The notes: generated by a model not told the origin, from the letters alone. 27,800 bases of DNA from JAYUHK01 sp043767025 (GCA_043767025.1 JAYUHK010000031.1:1-27800); one strand, 5' to 3'; positions 6,959 to 15,413 are shown, numbered from the stretch's first letter. Numbers and translations: made by a program.

Positions 6959-7873
6959 ATGGATTTTCCTACTCCGATTTCAGTACAAGCCATTGCAGAG
7001 CGTATTGGGGCAAAAATAGTCGGCAATACAGCTGCCGTGGCTTTGGGTGTCAATGAAATACACAAGGTTAGGGTCGGAGATATTACATTCTCTGATGTAA
7101 AAAAGTATTTTGAAAAATCTTTGAAGTCCGCCGCTTCTATCATTATTTTGAACGAAACGGTGGAGTGTCCAGACGGAAAAACATTGCTGATTTGTGACAA
7201 CCCTTTTTTGGCTTACGACAGCTTGGTTCGAGATTTTCGACCTTTTGAGCCGCAGCAAATGCCGATACATTCGGCAGCAAAAATCGGAATAAACACAATC
7301 ATAGAGCCGAATGTAGTCATCGCCAACAACGTCGAAATAGGCGATAATTGCTATATCCAATCCAATGTGGTGATTCATGAATATTCTATTATTGGCAACA
7401 ATGTGACTATTTGTGCGGGAACTATCGTCGGCACAGATGCGTTTTATTACAAAAAAAATTCCGACGGCTTCCAAAAATGGCGAAGTGGCGGACGAGTTCT
7501 CATCGGCGATAACGTGGATATTGGAGCAAATTGTACGATATCGAAAGGCGTTTCGGGCGACACCGTCATCGGCGAAGGAAGTAAATTGGACTGCCAAATT
7601 CACATCGGACATGGCGTGGTAGTCGGCAAAAACTGCCTTTTCGCTGCGCAAGTTGGCATCGGCGGAAAAACTATTATCGGCGACAATGTGGTGCTGTACG
7701 GGAAAGTCGGAGTAGTCCAAAACGTAGTCATCGGCTCCGATGCAGTCGTCTTGGCAGGTGCTGGTGTATCCAAAAGTTTAGATGGCGGCAAAACATATTT
7801 CGGCGCACCAGCCGCCGAAGCGCGCGAAAAATATAAAGAATTGGCTACTTTGAGAATGTTGGCGAAGCGATAA
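6959..7873 (+). CDS. LpxD-type UDP-3-O-acylglucosamine N-acyltransferase (short form)
   Basis: This 304-residue left-handed beta-helix acyltransferase resembles LpxD, which adds the second 3-hydroxyacyl chain in lipid A synthesis. The N-terminal uridine-binding-like domain covers about residues 5-98, followed by hexapeptide repeats from about 103 to 270. The LpxD-like signature runs through IGDNVDIGANCTISKGVSGD (182-201) to IHIGHGVVVGKNC (214-226), with His218 as the likely catalytic base. The C-terminal helix YKELATLRMLAKR is typical of the family. Many Bacteroidota carry a canonical LpxD plus a shorter paralogue, and this could be either. I therefore withhold the gene symbol. It follows rho by 56 bp and precedes a flippase by 21 bp, suggesting a small envelope operon. 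Confidence 0.82.
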   Translation: MDFPTPISVQAIAERIGAKIVGNTAAVALGVNEIHKVRVGDITFSDVKKYFEKSLKSAASIIILNETVECPDGKTLLICDNPFLAYDSLVRDFRPFEPQQMPIHSAAKIGINTIIEPNVVIANNVEIGDNCYIQSNVVIHEYSIIGNNVTICAGTIVGTDAFYYKKNSDGFQKWRSGGRVLIGDNVDIGANCTISKGVSGDTVIGEGSKLDCQIHIGHGVVVGKNCLFAAQVGIGGKTIIGDNVVLYGKVGVVQNVVIGSDAVVLAGAGVSKSLDGGKTYFGAPAAEAREKYKELATLRMLAKR

Positions 7874-7894
7874 TTTACTTTAAAACATTGTCAC

Positions 7895-9343
7895 GTGAAC
7901 CGCGAATTTTTTCTTAATATTTTATTTCTCCTTGCTGTCAATGTGCTGATAAAGCCGTTTTTCATCTTCGGAATAGACCTGACCGTCCAAAACCGAGTCG
8001 GCACAGAGCAGTACGGCATTTATTCTGTGCTAATGAGTTTCACTTTTCTGCCCATGATTCTGAATGATTTTGGGATTCAGAACTTCAACAATCGTCATAT
8101 TTCACAGCATCAATATTTGTTTCCGAAATATTTCCCCAATATTTTTTCGCTAAAAATTATCCTTTCCGCAGTTTATTTCGTAGTCGCAATGACTGGTGCA
8201 TTTGCGCTCGGCTATGCCCAAAAGTATTTTAGCTTACTGATTTTTATGGTTATCAACCAAATATTAGTTTCTTTGACGCTTTATTTGAGGACTAATATTT
8301 CGGGAATGGCGATGTATCGTTGGGATAGTTTTGCCTCTGTGATGGATAAGTTGCTTCTTATTGTCTTTTGCAGCCTTCTGCTTTGGGCGAACCCTTTCGC
8401 CGACGGTATTTTTCGGATACAAGATTTTGTGTACGCGCAGACTTTGGCGTATTCGTTGAGTGCTATTTTTGCACTTTCGATTTTGCGTCCGCACCTGCCC
8501 AAATTTAGTTTTCGGCTGCGCCCAATTTTTTGGCGACTGATTCTCAAACAAAGCTATCCGTTTGCGCTGGTCGTCTTTTTGATGACACTTTACACTCGGA
8601 TAGACAGCGTGATGCTCGAAAAATTGCTGCCCGACGGCAATTTTCAGGCGGGCATTTACGCCGCGTGCTACCGACTTTTGGACGCAGCCAATATGCTTGG
8701 ATTCTTGTTTGCAGGCTTGCTTTTACCGATGTTTGCACGGATGCTCAAAGTAGGAGAGTCTGTCGAGCCGCTTGTCCGATTTAGTTTGCAACTGCTGTTA
8801 GCGGCGGCAATTACGATAGCAGTCGCCGTTATTTCGTACCGCAGCGAGCTGATGATTTTTCAAAATCAACACGCTACGGCGGCGTGGGGTGGCGTGTTAG
8901 GCTTCCTGATAGCCAGTTTTGTTGCCGTCAGCGTGTCCTACATTTACGGTACTTTATTGACCTCCAACGGCAGTTTGATGAAGATGAACCGTATTTTTAT
9001 TTTTGGAGTGCTGCTCAATATTTTGCTCAATTTTATCCTTATTCCGACTCAAAAAGCACTCGGCGCAGCTATTTCTACTTGCGTCACACAGTTTTCGATG
9101 ACTATTTTGCAAGTTATTTTATCGCAACGCGAAATAAAATTTTCTCGTCCGCTGCACATCTGGTTGCGCCCGCTTTTATTTTCCGCATCGCTCGTTCTTA
9201 TTGCTTTCGCAGTCACCAATTCATTTATTAATTGGAAAATCGGATTTTTGACGATACTTTTTGCCGGCTTTGCGCTCTCAATTATCCTCAAATTACTCCA
9301 CCTCAAAGAACTTCGCTCGCTGCTGAAATCCCCAACTGCATAG
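7895..9343 (+). CDS. Polysaccharide flippase (Wzx/MOP-superfamily membrane protein)
   Basis: This 482-residue polytopic inner-membrane protein has about 12-14 hydrophobic segments spread along its length. It looks like the polysaccharide-synthesis/MurJ-Wzx flippase superfamily, which moves lipid-linked glycans across the membrane. Supporting features are the N-terminal LGTEQYG-like motif (here VGTEQYGIYSVLMS), the YTRIDSVMLEKLLPDGNFQAG segment in the middle, which is typical of such flippases, and NILLNFILIPTQKALGAAIST in the C-terminal half. The start is GTG, 21 bp after the LpxD-like gene, so the two are probably co-transcribed. The exact substrate (O-antigen, capsule or peptidoglycan precursor) cannot be told from sequence. 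No glycosyltransferase gene cluster surrounds it. Confidence 0.82.
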   Translation: MNREFFLNILFLLAVNVLIKPFFIFGIDLTVQNRVGTEQYGIYSVLMSFTFLPMILNDFGIQNFNNRHISQHQYLFPKYFPNIFSLKIILSAVYFVVAMTGAFALGYAQKYFSLLIFMVINQILVSLTLYLRTNISGMAMYRWDSFASVMDKLLLIVFCSLLLWANPFADGIFRIQDFVYAQTLAYSLSAIFALSILRPHLPKFSFRLRPIFWRLILKQSYPFALVVFLMTLYTRIDSVMLEKLLPDGNFQAGIYAACYRLLDAANMLGFLFAGLLLPMFARMLKVGESVEPLVRFSLQLLLAAAITIAVAVISYRSELMIFQNQHATAAWGGVLGFLIASFVAVSVSYIYGTLLTSNGSLMKMNRIFIFGVLLNILLNFILIPTQKALGAAISTCVTQFSMTILQVILSQREIKFSRPLHIWLRPLLFSASLVLIAFAVTNSFINWKIGFLTILFAGFALSIILKLLHLKELRSLLKSPTA

Positions 9344-9413
9344 CCGAAGCAGAAGTTAATAAAATCAATAAAATATTTTACCACAACCAATCTGTTGCTT
9401 AAAAACTCGTTAT

Positions 9414-10517
9414 CTAATATCCACTTTTAATGATCAAAAAATAGCGTTCATAGTAGCGGTAAGAAAAATGTGCGACGGCGATGCTGACGCTCAACTCCGA
9501 AATATAGTATAGAATCGGGTATTGAGTGGTTAATGAAAGTACAAAACTGAATTTTTCGATGACCAAACGAAGAAAATACGAAATGTATGGGTGAAAAATA
9601 TAAATGCCAAAAGATATTTTTCCGCCGTATTGAAAGGTTTTCGTAAAATCTGGCAACTGTGATTTTTGCTCCGCAAGTATCCATAAAAAAGTACCAAAAA
9701 TTACTCCTTGCGCAATATTATAACGGTCAAAAGCCTGCTCGCAAAGTAATGTATAAGCTATCAGAATATAAATACTTCGTTGAAAAACCTTATTGTTTAC
9801 ACATTTTCGGGCTGCTGTATTGTTTTTATCCAAAAATAAAAAGGCAAAAAACGCCCCGATTAACATAAAATGAAATTTTAATGTATAGATAAATCTCGTA
9901 ACGACTGCACTCATCGAAAAAACAAACTGTTCATTGATAGCAATATAAAACAAGAAGTAAAGCACAAAAATAATCGTTAAATATAGAATCGGCTGCTTTC
10001 GCTTGGTCACAAAAAACATCATAAATGGAAACGTAATATAAAACTGTTCTTCCACCCCGATACTCCACAAACTATACAAACCACCTACATTTGCTGTCCA
10101 CTTTGCGATGACAAAATTCGGTAAAAAACATAAATGCAAAGGCAATCCTTCAGAAACTGAAAAGGCTAAATACGGCTTGGAATAATACATTGGGTACAGA
10201 ACCCCCAATAGCAAATATCCTATTAAAACAGAAAGGTAATACAAAGGAAAAATCCGCAACACTCGGCGGATAAAGAAAAAATATACATTCACTTGCCCGT
10301 ATTTGCTGCGTTCTTGAAGGTAGAGGTAAGTCAATAAAAATCCCGAAAGTATAAAAAAAAACTCGACCGCTGCGCCGCCTTGCAGCAAAATAGGCGACTC
10401 GTGATACCACAAAACACCTATTTGAGCCAAATTTTGGTTGCAATGCGTAATCACTACCAAAATCGCCAAAAAAAATCTGACTATGTTGTAACGCTCGAAG
10501 TAACTTTTCTCACCCAC
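9414..10517 (-). CDS. Acyltransferase-3 family membrane protein (OafA/YrhL type)
   Basis: This 367-residue membrane acyltransferase has about ten hydrophobic segments. Family landmarks are FLAILVVITHCNQN (residues 16-29, with the conserved His25), the VEFFFILSGFLL block (51-62), FFIRRVLRIFPLYY (81-94) and SLWSIGVEEQFY (149-160). The family typically acetylates surface glycans such as O-antigen or exopolysaccharide from cytosolic acyl-CoA. Its C-terminus converges with the flippase gene, 70 bp away. The frame can only start at a GTG (10515-10517). An ATG ten bases upstream (10525-10527) is one frame off, separated by a run of seven T, so loss of one T would fuse it in frame. The gene is visibly more AT-rich than mnmG or rho. 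Confidence 0.88.
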   Translation of the reverse strand: MGEKSYFERYNIVRFFLAILVVITHCNQNLAQIGVLWYHESPILLQGGAAVEFFFILSGFLLTYLYLQERSKYGQVNVYFFFIRRVLRIFPLYYLSVLIGYLLLGVLYPMYYSKPYLAFSVSEGLPLHLCFLPNFVIAKWTANVGGLYSLWSIGVEEQFYITFPFMMFFVTKRKQPILYLTIIFVLYFLFYIAINEQFVFSMSAVVTRFIYTLKFHFMLIGAFFAFLFLDKNNTAARKCVNNKVFQRSIYILIAYTLLCEQAFDRYNIAQGVIFGTFLWILAEQKSQLPDFTKTFQYGGKISFGIYIFHPYISYFLRLVIEKFSFVLSLTTQYPILYYISELSVSIAVAHFSYRYYERYFLIIKSGY

Positions 10518-10551
10518 AAAAAAACATTAAAATATTCGCCACAAAAGTAGT

Positions 10552-10622
10552 TTTTTATCCACTCACAAATCCGATTTTAACTGCACATTTTCGTTTTGTC
10601 GTATCTTTGGCATTGTTTTTAG
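10552..10622 (+). promoter_or_regulatory. Second copy of the mnmG-type promoter region
   Basis: The stretch from TTTTTATCC through TATCTTTG (10602-10609) to about 10622 aligns with 11541-11614, the segment directly upstream of mnmG. Shared blocks include TTTTTATCCA, GATTTTA and GTCGTATCTTTG. The -7 box TATCTTTG is perfect. Downstream is only a 21-codon frame starting at 10623, and the Uma2 start is about 255 bp further on. Confidence 0.55.
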
Positions 10623-10745
10623 ATGAAAAATAGGAATTTGATATTGGGTAACAAAAATTTTGGAAACAAAAAAACACTCCATGAATAGCAAAAAATTTGT
10701 GATAAGTGAAGCGGACTAAACAGCCACGCGGACATTTCATAACTT

Positions 10746-10753
10746 CAAAGATA
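10746..10753 (-). promoter_or_regulatory. Leftward Bacteroidota -7 box
   Basis: The minus strand reads TATCTTTG, with TTTA 20 bp upstream as a weak -33. An ATG lies five bases downstream (10738-10740) and opens an unrecognised 61-codon frame. The box may instead serve as a promoter for the acyltransferase-3 gene, giving a leader of about 220 bases. Confidence 0.4.
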
Positions 10754-10865
10754 ACTATCTAAGTTCCTGTACTTAAATAGATGACATTTAATATTCGACA
10801 TAATTCGTTGATTTTCAATAGTTTATGATGACTCAAAATTAAAAACTAAAAACTTATAACTATCT

Positions 10866-11474
10866 ATGAAAAAAATTACAGATATTCTACAACTCGATAC
10901 GAATAGTATTTATACCTATGCCGACTATCTGACTTGGCAATTTGAGGAAACCGTCGAGCTCATCAAAGGAAAAATACTCCGAATTGCTGCGCCCAATCGG
11001 AAGCATCAAAGTGTGTCATGGCAGTTGGGCGGTCGTTTTTTTAATACATTTAAAGAGTTGCCGTGTGAAGCTTACGCCGCGCCTTTTGACGTACGTTTAT
11101 TGGACAAAAAGAAATCGCTGCGAGCGAATAAAGATATTCTGACAGTCGTGCAGCCCGATATGTGTGTGATATGCGATAGAGAAAAATTGGACGAAAAAGG
11201 TTGCATTGGTGCGCCCGATTTAATCGTCGAAATCCTTTCGGCAAGCAATAGCAAAAAAGAAATGCGCACCAAAAAAGAACTGTACGAAGAAAATGAAGTG
11301 AAAGAATATTGGATAATTGACCCCACACACGAAACGCTCTTTCAATACAACTTACAAGAAAATGGGATTTATGCACCGCCTTTGATATTTGTGACCGACG
11401 AAACAGTGCAATCCACCGTTTTTCCGACGTTGCAAATAGATTTATCTGGATTATTTGAAAGCGAAGAAGATTAA
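10866..11474 (+). CDS. Uma2-family (DUF820) PD-(D/E)XK nuclease-like protein
   Basis: This 202-residue protein belongs to the Uma2 family, which has a restriction-endonuclease-like fold. Family features in order are VELIKGKI (30-37), KHQSVSWQLGGRFF (46-59), PFDVRLLD (73-80), VVQPDMCVICD (94-104), GAPDLIVEILS (115-125) and KKELYEENEVKEYWIIDP (136-153). Likely active-site residues are Asp98, Glu122 and the lysines near 136. The family is much expanded in Cyanobacteria and some Bacteroidota, usually without a partner methylase, and its cellular role is not established. Nothing adjacent suggests a restriction system. The gene is followed by a short AGGAATG-family repeat and then mnmG. Confidence 0.88.
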   Translation: MKKITDILQLDTNSIYTYADYLTWQFEETVELIKGKILRIAAPNRKHQSVSWQLGGRFFNTFKELPCEAYAAPFDVRLLDKKKSLRANKDILTVVQPDMCVICDREKLDEKGCIGAPDLIVEILSASNSKKEMRTKKELYEENEVKEYWIIDPTHETLFQYNLQENGIYAPPLIFVTDETVQSTVFPTLQIDLSGLFESEED

Positions 11475-11480
11475 TCATTT

Positions 11481-11523
11481 AGGAATGAAGAAAGAATAAG
11501 TAGTTTATTTTAGACACATTCTT
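11481..11523. repeat. Short inverted-repeat element, AGGAATG family, copy D
   Basis: The 43-bp element runs from AGGAATGAAGAAAGAATAAG to TTATTTTAGACACATTCTT, six bases after the Uma2 stop codon. Its inner palindrome is AATAAG-TAG-TTTATT, with one wobble relative to copy A at 1574-1614. Confidence 0.8.
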
Positions 11524-11540
11524 TAAGGAAAAGAAGCAAC

Positions 11541-11614
11541 TTTTTATCCATTCACAGAGCTGATTTTAGTTACGCGTTTTCGTTTTTTGTCGTATCTTTG
11601 CCAAAATTTTTCTA
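11541..11614 (+). promoter_or_regulatory. mnmG promoter region
   Basis: A perfect Bacteroidota -7 box, TATCTTTG, is at 11593-11600, only 20 bp before the mnmG ATG, giving a very short leader. The segment is repeated upstream at 10552-10622. No clear -33 TTTG is seen at the expected spacing. Confidence 0.6.
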
Positions 11615-11620
11615 AAAAAT

Positions 11621-13486
11621 ATGTTTCCAAAATATGATGTAATCGTGGTTGGCGCGGGTCATGCGGGCTGTGAGGCGGCAGTCGGCGCAGCCAATCTTGG
11701 CGCAAAAGTCCTTTTGGTAACGATGAATATGCAGACCATCGCCCAGATGAGTTGCAATCCAGCGATGGGCGGCGTGGCGAAAGGACAAATCGTCCGCGAA
11801 ATAGACGCTCTCGGAGGTTATTCGGGCATCGTCACTGACCACACCATGATACAATTTCGGATGCTCAACCGCTCCAAAGGTCCCGCTATGTGGAGTCCGC
11901 GCGCGCAAAGCGACCGAATGTTGTTCGCTCAAAAATGGCGCATGATGCTCGAAGCGAATCCCAATATTGATTTTTGGCAAGATATGGTACCGAGTTTGAT
12001 AGCCAAAAACGGTCGCATCGGCGGAGTGCGCACCTCCGCAGGACTCGAAATTCTCGCCGACGCAGTCGTGCTGACCAACGGAACTTTCCTCAACGGCATT
12101 ATTCACATCGGCGAAAAACAACTCGGCGGCGGTCGAGCGGGCGAAAAATCCGCTCAAGGTATCACGGAGCAACTCGTCGAATTGGGCTTTGAGGCAGGCA
12201 GAATGAAGACGGGAACGCCGCCACGAGTGGACGGACGCAGTTTGGATTATTCTAAAATGGAAATCCAAGAAGGCGACGAGCCAGCGCAAAAATTCTCATA
12301 CACGGATACGCCAAAATTGAAAAAACAGCTTCCTTGCTATGTCACATACACGAATGAAACGGTACATAATTTGTTGAAAACTGGCTTCGACCGCTCGCCG
12401 ATGTTCAACGGGCGGATACAGGGTTTGGGACCGCGTTACTGCCCTTCCATCGAAGACAAAATCAATCGTTTTGCAGACAAAGACCGCCACCAGCTTTTCA
12501 TAGAACCCGAAGGCTGGGACACCTGCGAAATCTATGTGAACGGCTTTTCGTCGTCGCTGCCCGAAGACGTACAATTCAAGGCGATGCGGCAGATTCAGGG
12601 CTTCGAGAACGCCAAAATGTTCCGTCCCGGATACGCCATAGAGTACGATTATTTTCCGCCCACGCAGTTGAAAACAACGTTGGAAACACATAAGATAAAA
12701 AACTTATTTTTTGCAGGACAAATAAACGGCACTACGGGCTACGAAGAGGCTGGCTGTCAAGGACTTATGGCGGGAATCAATGCAGCTTTGGCGGTGCAAG
12801 AGCGAGAGCCGTTGGTGCTGAAACGCTCCGAAGCCTACATCGGGGTTTTGATTGACGACTTGGTCAATAAAGGCACGGACGAGCCGTATCGAATGTTTAC
12901 TTCGCGGGCAGAATACCGTATTTTGCTGCGTCAAGACAATGCCGACATTCGGCTCACGCCACTCGGTCACGCGCTCGGAATCAACGATATGGACGAGCGG
13001 CTGGCGCGAGTGAATGAAAAAATAGCCGCTACCGCCGACATCAAAAAGTTTTTTCTGAACCAAAGTGTGCAAGCCGAGCAACTGAATGGCTTTTTGGAAG
13101 ACATTGGTTCGGCAAGTTTGCGGCACTCTGTGAAGCTGCATCAGGTGTTGGCGCGTCCGCACGTCGGCATTGCGGAGCTGCGAAAAGCACTGCCTTTTTT
13201 GGATGATTTTCTAAAAAACCACGGCGAAGATGCGATAGAGCAAGCCGAGATTTTGATGAAATATGAAGGCTATATCGACAAAGAAAAAGACTTGGCAGAC
13301 CGTGTGACACGGTTAGAAAACGTGTTTTTGCGAGAGGACTTTGAGTACCACAACATTCATTCGCTTTCAATAGAAGCTCGGCAAAAACTAACCTTGCAGA
13401 AGCCGCGCACCATCGGGCAGGCAAGCCGAATAAGTGGAGTTTCGCCTTCGGACGTGTCTATTTTGCTGGTTCATGCGGGACGATAA
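11621..13486 (+). CDS. mnmG: tRNA U34 carboxymethylaminomethyl-modifying enzyme, FAD subunit
   Basis: This 621-residue FAD-binding protein works with the GTPase MnmE to modify wobble uridine 34 in several tRNAs. The dinucleotide-binding motif VVGAGHAGCEAA is at residues 8-19 and is followed by SCNPAMGGVAKGQIVREIDA. Later signatures are GTFLNG, KTGTPPRVDGRSLDY, CPSIEDKI, the FAD-contacting FFAGQINGTTGYEEAGCQG in the middle and EPYRMFTSRAEYRILLRQDN. The C-terminal MnmE-binding helical domain ends with the typical GQASRISGVSPSDVSILLVH. Length and start match the family. A promoter box lies immediately upstream, and a symmetric AT-rich hairpin separates its stop from the convergent PTPS-family gene. 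mnmE is not in the window. Confidence 0.98.
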   Translation: MFPKYDVIVVGAGHAGCEAAVGAANLGAKVLLVTMNMQTIAQMSCNPAMGGVAKGQIVREIDALGGYSGIVTDHTMIQFRMLNRSKGPAMWSPRAQSDRMLFAQKWRMMLEANPNIDFWQDMVPSLIAKNGRIGGVRTSAGLEILADAVVLTNGTFLNGIIHIGEKQLGGGRAGEKSAQGITEQLVELGFEAGRMKTGTPPRVDGRSLDYSKMEIQEGDEPAQKFSYTDTPKLKKQLPCYVTYTNETVHNLLKTGFDRSPMFNGRIQGLGPRYCPSIEDKINRFADKDRHQLFIEPEGWDTCEIYVNGFSSSLPEDVQFKAMRQIQGFENAKMFRPGYAIEYDYFPPTQLKTTLETHKIKNLFFAGQINGTTGYEEAGCQGLMAGINAALAVQEREPLVLKRSEAYIGVLIDDLVNKGTDEPYRMFTSRAEYRILLRQDNADIRLTPLGHALGINDMDERLARVNEKIAATADIKKFFLNQSVQAEQLNGFLEDIGSASLRHSVKLHQVLARPHVGIAELRKALPFLDDFLKNHGEDAIEQAEILMKYEGYIDKEKDLADRVTRLENVFLREDFEYHNIHSLSIEARQKLTLQKPRTIGQASRISGVSPSDVSILLVHAGR

Positions 13487-13501
13487 GATGTCACAAAAAT
13501 C

Positions 13502-13527
13502 AATTATTTTTGTAAAAAAAAATAATT
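13502..13527. terminator. Bidirectional AT-rich terminator hairpin
   Basis: Perfect ten-base arms AATTATTTTT (13502-13511) and AAAAATAATT (13518-13527) sit between the convergent mnmG and PTPS-family genes, with a T-run on both strands. The placement supports termination from both sides. The low GC of the stem is the main doubt. Confidence 0.5.
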
Positions 13528-13938
13528 TTAGTGTCCATCAAATTCGACATAATTGCGGGGAGTTTCGTAGAGGCGGATAGCGAGTTCGTATTTGGAATCC
13601 AACTTTTCGCGCAGAATATCCCAAATCACGATGCACACATTTTCGGCGGTTGGATTGAGATTTTTGAACTCTTTGGTATCTAAATTGAGATTTTTGTGGT
13701 CGAATCGAGCTTCGACTTCCTCTTTTATAAGGTCTTTAAGAATTTTTAAATCCATCAAATAACCAGTTTCAGGGTCAATTTCGCCACTCACTTTTACCTC
13801 CATTTCGTAGTTGTGTCCGTGATAATTAGCGTTGTTGCAAAGTCCAAAGACCTCCGCATTGCGCTCGTCTGACCATTTTGGATTGTGAAGACGGTGGGCG
13901 GCATTGAAGTGCGCCGTCCGAAAAACAGATATTCTCAT
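13528..13938 (-). CDS. 6-pyruvoyltetrahydropterin synthase / QueD family enzyme
   Basis: This 136-residue T-fold enzyme acts on 7,8-dihydroneopterin triphosphate. Zinc ligands are His15, His40 and His42, and the catalytic cysteine is Cys34. DHKNLN (80-85) supplies the Asp-His pair, PTAEN (96-100) follows, and Glu125 in LYETPRN is the likely substrate-binding glutamate. The cysteine-to-histidine spacing is C-x5-HGH, the spacing described for true PTPS (biopterin-type), whereas QueD of the queuosine pathway normally has C-x3-HGH. It could therefore make 6-pyruvoyltetrahydropterin rather than 6-carboxytetrahydropterin. No other pterin or queuosine gene is in the window, so I give no symbol. Confidence 0.9.
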   Translation of the reverse strand: MRISVFRTAHFNAAHRLHNPKWSDERNAEVFGLCNNANYHGHNYEMEVKVSGEIDPETGYLMDLKILKDLIKEEVEARFDHKNLNLDTKEFKNLNPTAENVCIVIWDILREKLDSKYELAIRLYETPRNYVEFDGH

Positions 13939-13960
13939 AAAAAAAGTTGATTTGCAATTT

Positions 13961-13998
13961 AGGAACGAGGAAAATTAAGTACCTCGCTATTTCGTCCT
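13961..13998. repeat. Diverged inverted-repeat element, AGGAATG family, copy E
   Basis: It begins AGGAACGAGGAAAATTAAG and ends CTATTTCGTCCT, keeping the overall plan of the family. The inner inverted repeat is different and perfect: CGAGG at 13966-13970 pairs with CCTCG at 13982-13986. It lies between the divergent PTPS-family and membrane-protein genes. Confidence 0.45.
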
Positions 13999-14040
13999 TT
14001 CTTAACCAATAAATTGCTCAAATTGTTCAAAATAAACTAA

Positions 14041-15324
14041 ATGAAAAAAAGTATAGCCGCACTTGTAGTCTGGTTGCTGATGTTGCGTTTCACGTTCACG
14101 GGAACAAAAAATTGTGGTGAAGCGAGTGCTTTCGTCTTGTTTGGACTGTACTTAATTTTGGCTTATCTTTATTTTAGAACTGTCACAAATAATAAAAATA
14201 TTTTAGAAAAAATAAACACTCCTGTTACTTATTCGAGGTGGATTTTCGTTGCTTTGGGCGGATTGAGTATTCTGGCTACTTACGAAGAGCTGCGCAAAAT
14301 CTTCAAACGCTACCCCAATTACAGCGAATTTTCGGACGTTTTGCCGCAGTTAGAAACCCAATACCAGCGATTTACACACGGGATTTTCCCTTACACGCCG
14401 CTCGAGACTATTTCTTACCACCCTTTTCCAGCTTATATGCCGCTTCACTGGCTGCCAATCGCCATTCCGACCGCTTTACAGATAGATATTCGTTGGTGTG
14501 GATTTTTTATTCTACTCGCATCGGTCGGAATTTATGCCAATTATATCGCTAAAAAATCAATTAATAATTGGATAAAATGTTTTTTAATACTTTTTCCTTC
14601 GGTAGTTCTTTGGTTTTTCATTATTTACAACAGTTTAGTGCCGCACGAACTTTGCCTGCCCGTCACCATCGAAACGGTCATCGTTTCGTACTATCTTATT
14701 TTGGCAGTTGGATTGTTGGCGGACAGTCCGATTTTAATTACTATCGGCTTGATACTGTGTCTTTTATCTCGCTACACGATGCTTTTTTGGCTGCCAATTT
14801 TTGCTTTATTGTGGTGGAAATACGAACCTAAAAAACTAAATTTTTGGATTTGGGGGAGCGTTTTAGTAGCGATTTTGGTGCTTTATGTTTTTCCATTTTG
14901 CAGCATCGACCCGCTTATTTTTCAAAAAAGTATTGCCTACCACAACGCCGCCGTGCTGGACGAATGGCAAGGTTACGGCGAAAATCACGTTTCGTGGAGC
15001 ATGGAATGTGGTGTTTATTTTGCTAAATATTTCAAAGCAATCCTGCCCGGCGAAATGATCCAAAAAGTACATTTGATGCGATACATACAGTTGAGTTTGA
15101 TGCTTTTGCTAATTATTGCAGCATACTTCACGCACAAAAAATGTCACAAAACAATCAATAAAAACCAATTTTCTTTTTTATTTTTGTACCTAATTTTAGT
15201 ATTTTTTTACTTCTTCAGCCCGCTCACTTACCGATATTATTTGATTACGACGCTCATGCTGGCAGGAATAATGACTGCCGAAATATGGATATATTCATTT
15301 GCAAGAAAAACTTCCGAAACATAA
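14041..15324 (+). CDS. Polytopic membrane protein, possible GT-C glycosyltransferase
   Basis: This 427-residue protein is almost entirely hydrophobic, with roughly ten membrane segments from residue 5 to the C-terminus. The first extracytoplasmic loop (about 95-140) contains FSDVLPQLETQYQRFTHG and then PYTPLETISYHPFPAYMPLHWLP. An early acidic residue followed by a proline- and tyrosine-rich loop before the next membrane segment resembles DUF2029/GT87-type and related GT-C glycosyltransferases that use lipid-phosphate sugars. No specific family motif is clear to me, so the function is a suggestion. The gene stands alone, 89 bp before the large secreted T9SS protein on the same strand, and could supply its glycosylation, but that is speculation. 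Confidence 0.55.
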   Translation: MKKSIAALVVWLLMLRFTFTGTKNCGEASAFVLFGLYLILAYLYFRTVTNNKNILEKINTPVTYSRWIFVALGGLSILATYEELRKIFKRYPNYSEFSDVLPQLETQYQRFTHGIFPYTPLETISYHPFPAYMPLHWLPIAIPTALQIDIRWCGFFILLASVGIYANYIAKKSINNWIKCFLILFPSVVLWFFIIYNSLVPHELCLPVTIETVIVSYYLILAVGLLADSPILITIGLILCLLSRYTMLFWLPIFALLWWKYEPKKLNFWIWGSVLVAILVLYVFPFCSIDPLIFQKSIAYHNAAVLDEWQGYGENHVSWSMECGVYFAKYFKAILPGEMIQKVHLMRYIQLSLMLLLIIAAYFTHKKCHKTINKNQFSFLFLYLILVFFYFFSPLTYRYYLITTLMLAGIMTAEIWIYSFARKTSET

Positions 15325-15413
15325 AGCCTTCGTCACAAGATGAACTATTATTCGCCAAAATAGTTTAATTTACGCTCAGCTTTTTGCTTCTAAACAAAAC
15401 TACCATCTAATTA

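Larger units (their letters stand above)
10518..10865. other. Intergenic spacer with facing promoter-like boxes
   Basis: This 348-bp spacer separates the acyltransferase and Uma2 genes. It holds a copy of the mnmG-type promoter region (10552-10622, pointing right) and a second perfect TAnnTTTG box pointing left (10746-10753). An AT-rich run with CTAAAAACTTA-like sequence precedes the Uma2 ATG. The only ORFs are a 21-codon frame (10623-10688, plus) and a 61-codon frame (10555-10740, minus), neither resembling a known protein. Confidence 0.7.

Noticed and set aside
10555..10740. 61-codon minus-strand ORF just after a TATCTTTG box
   Set aside because: No recognisable protein features, and its 3' part is the duplicated mnmG-type promoter sequence. 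It may be transcribed but is unlikely to be a real gene.
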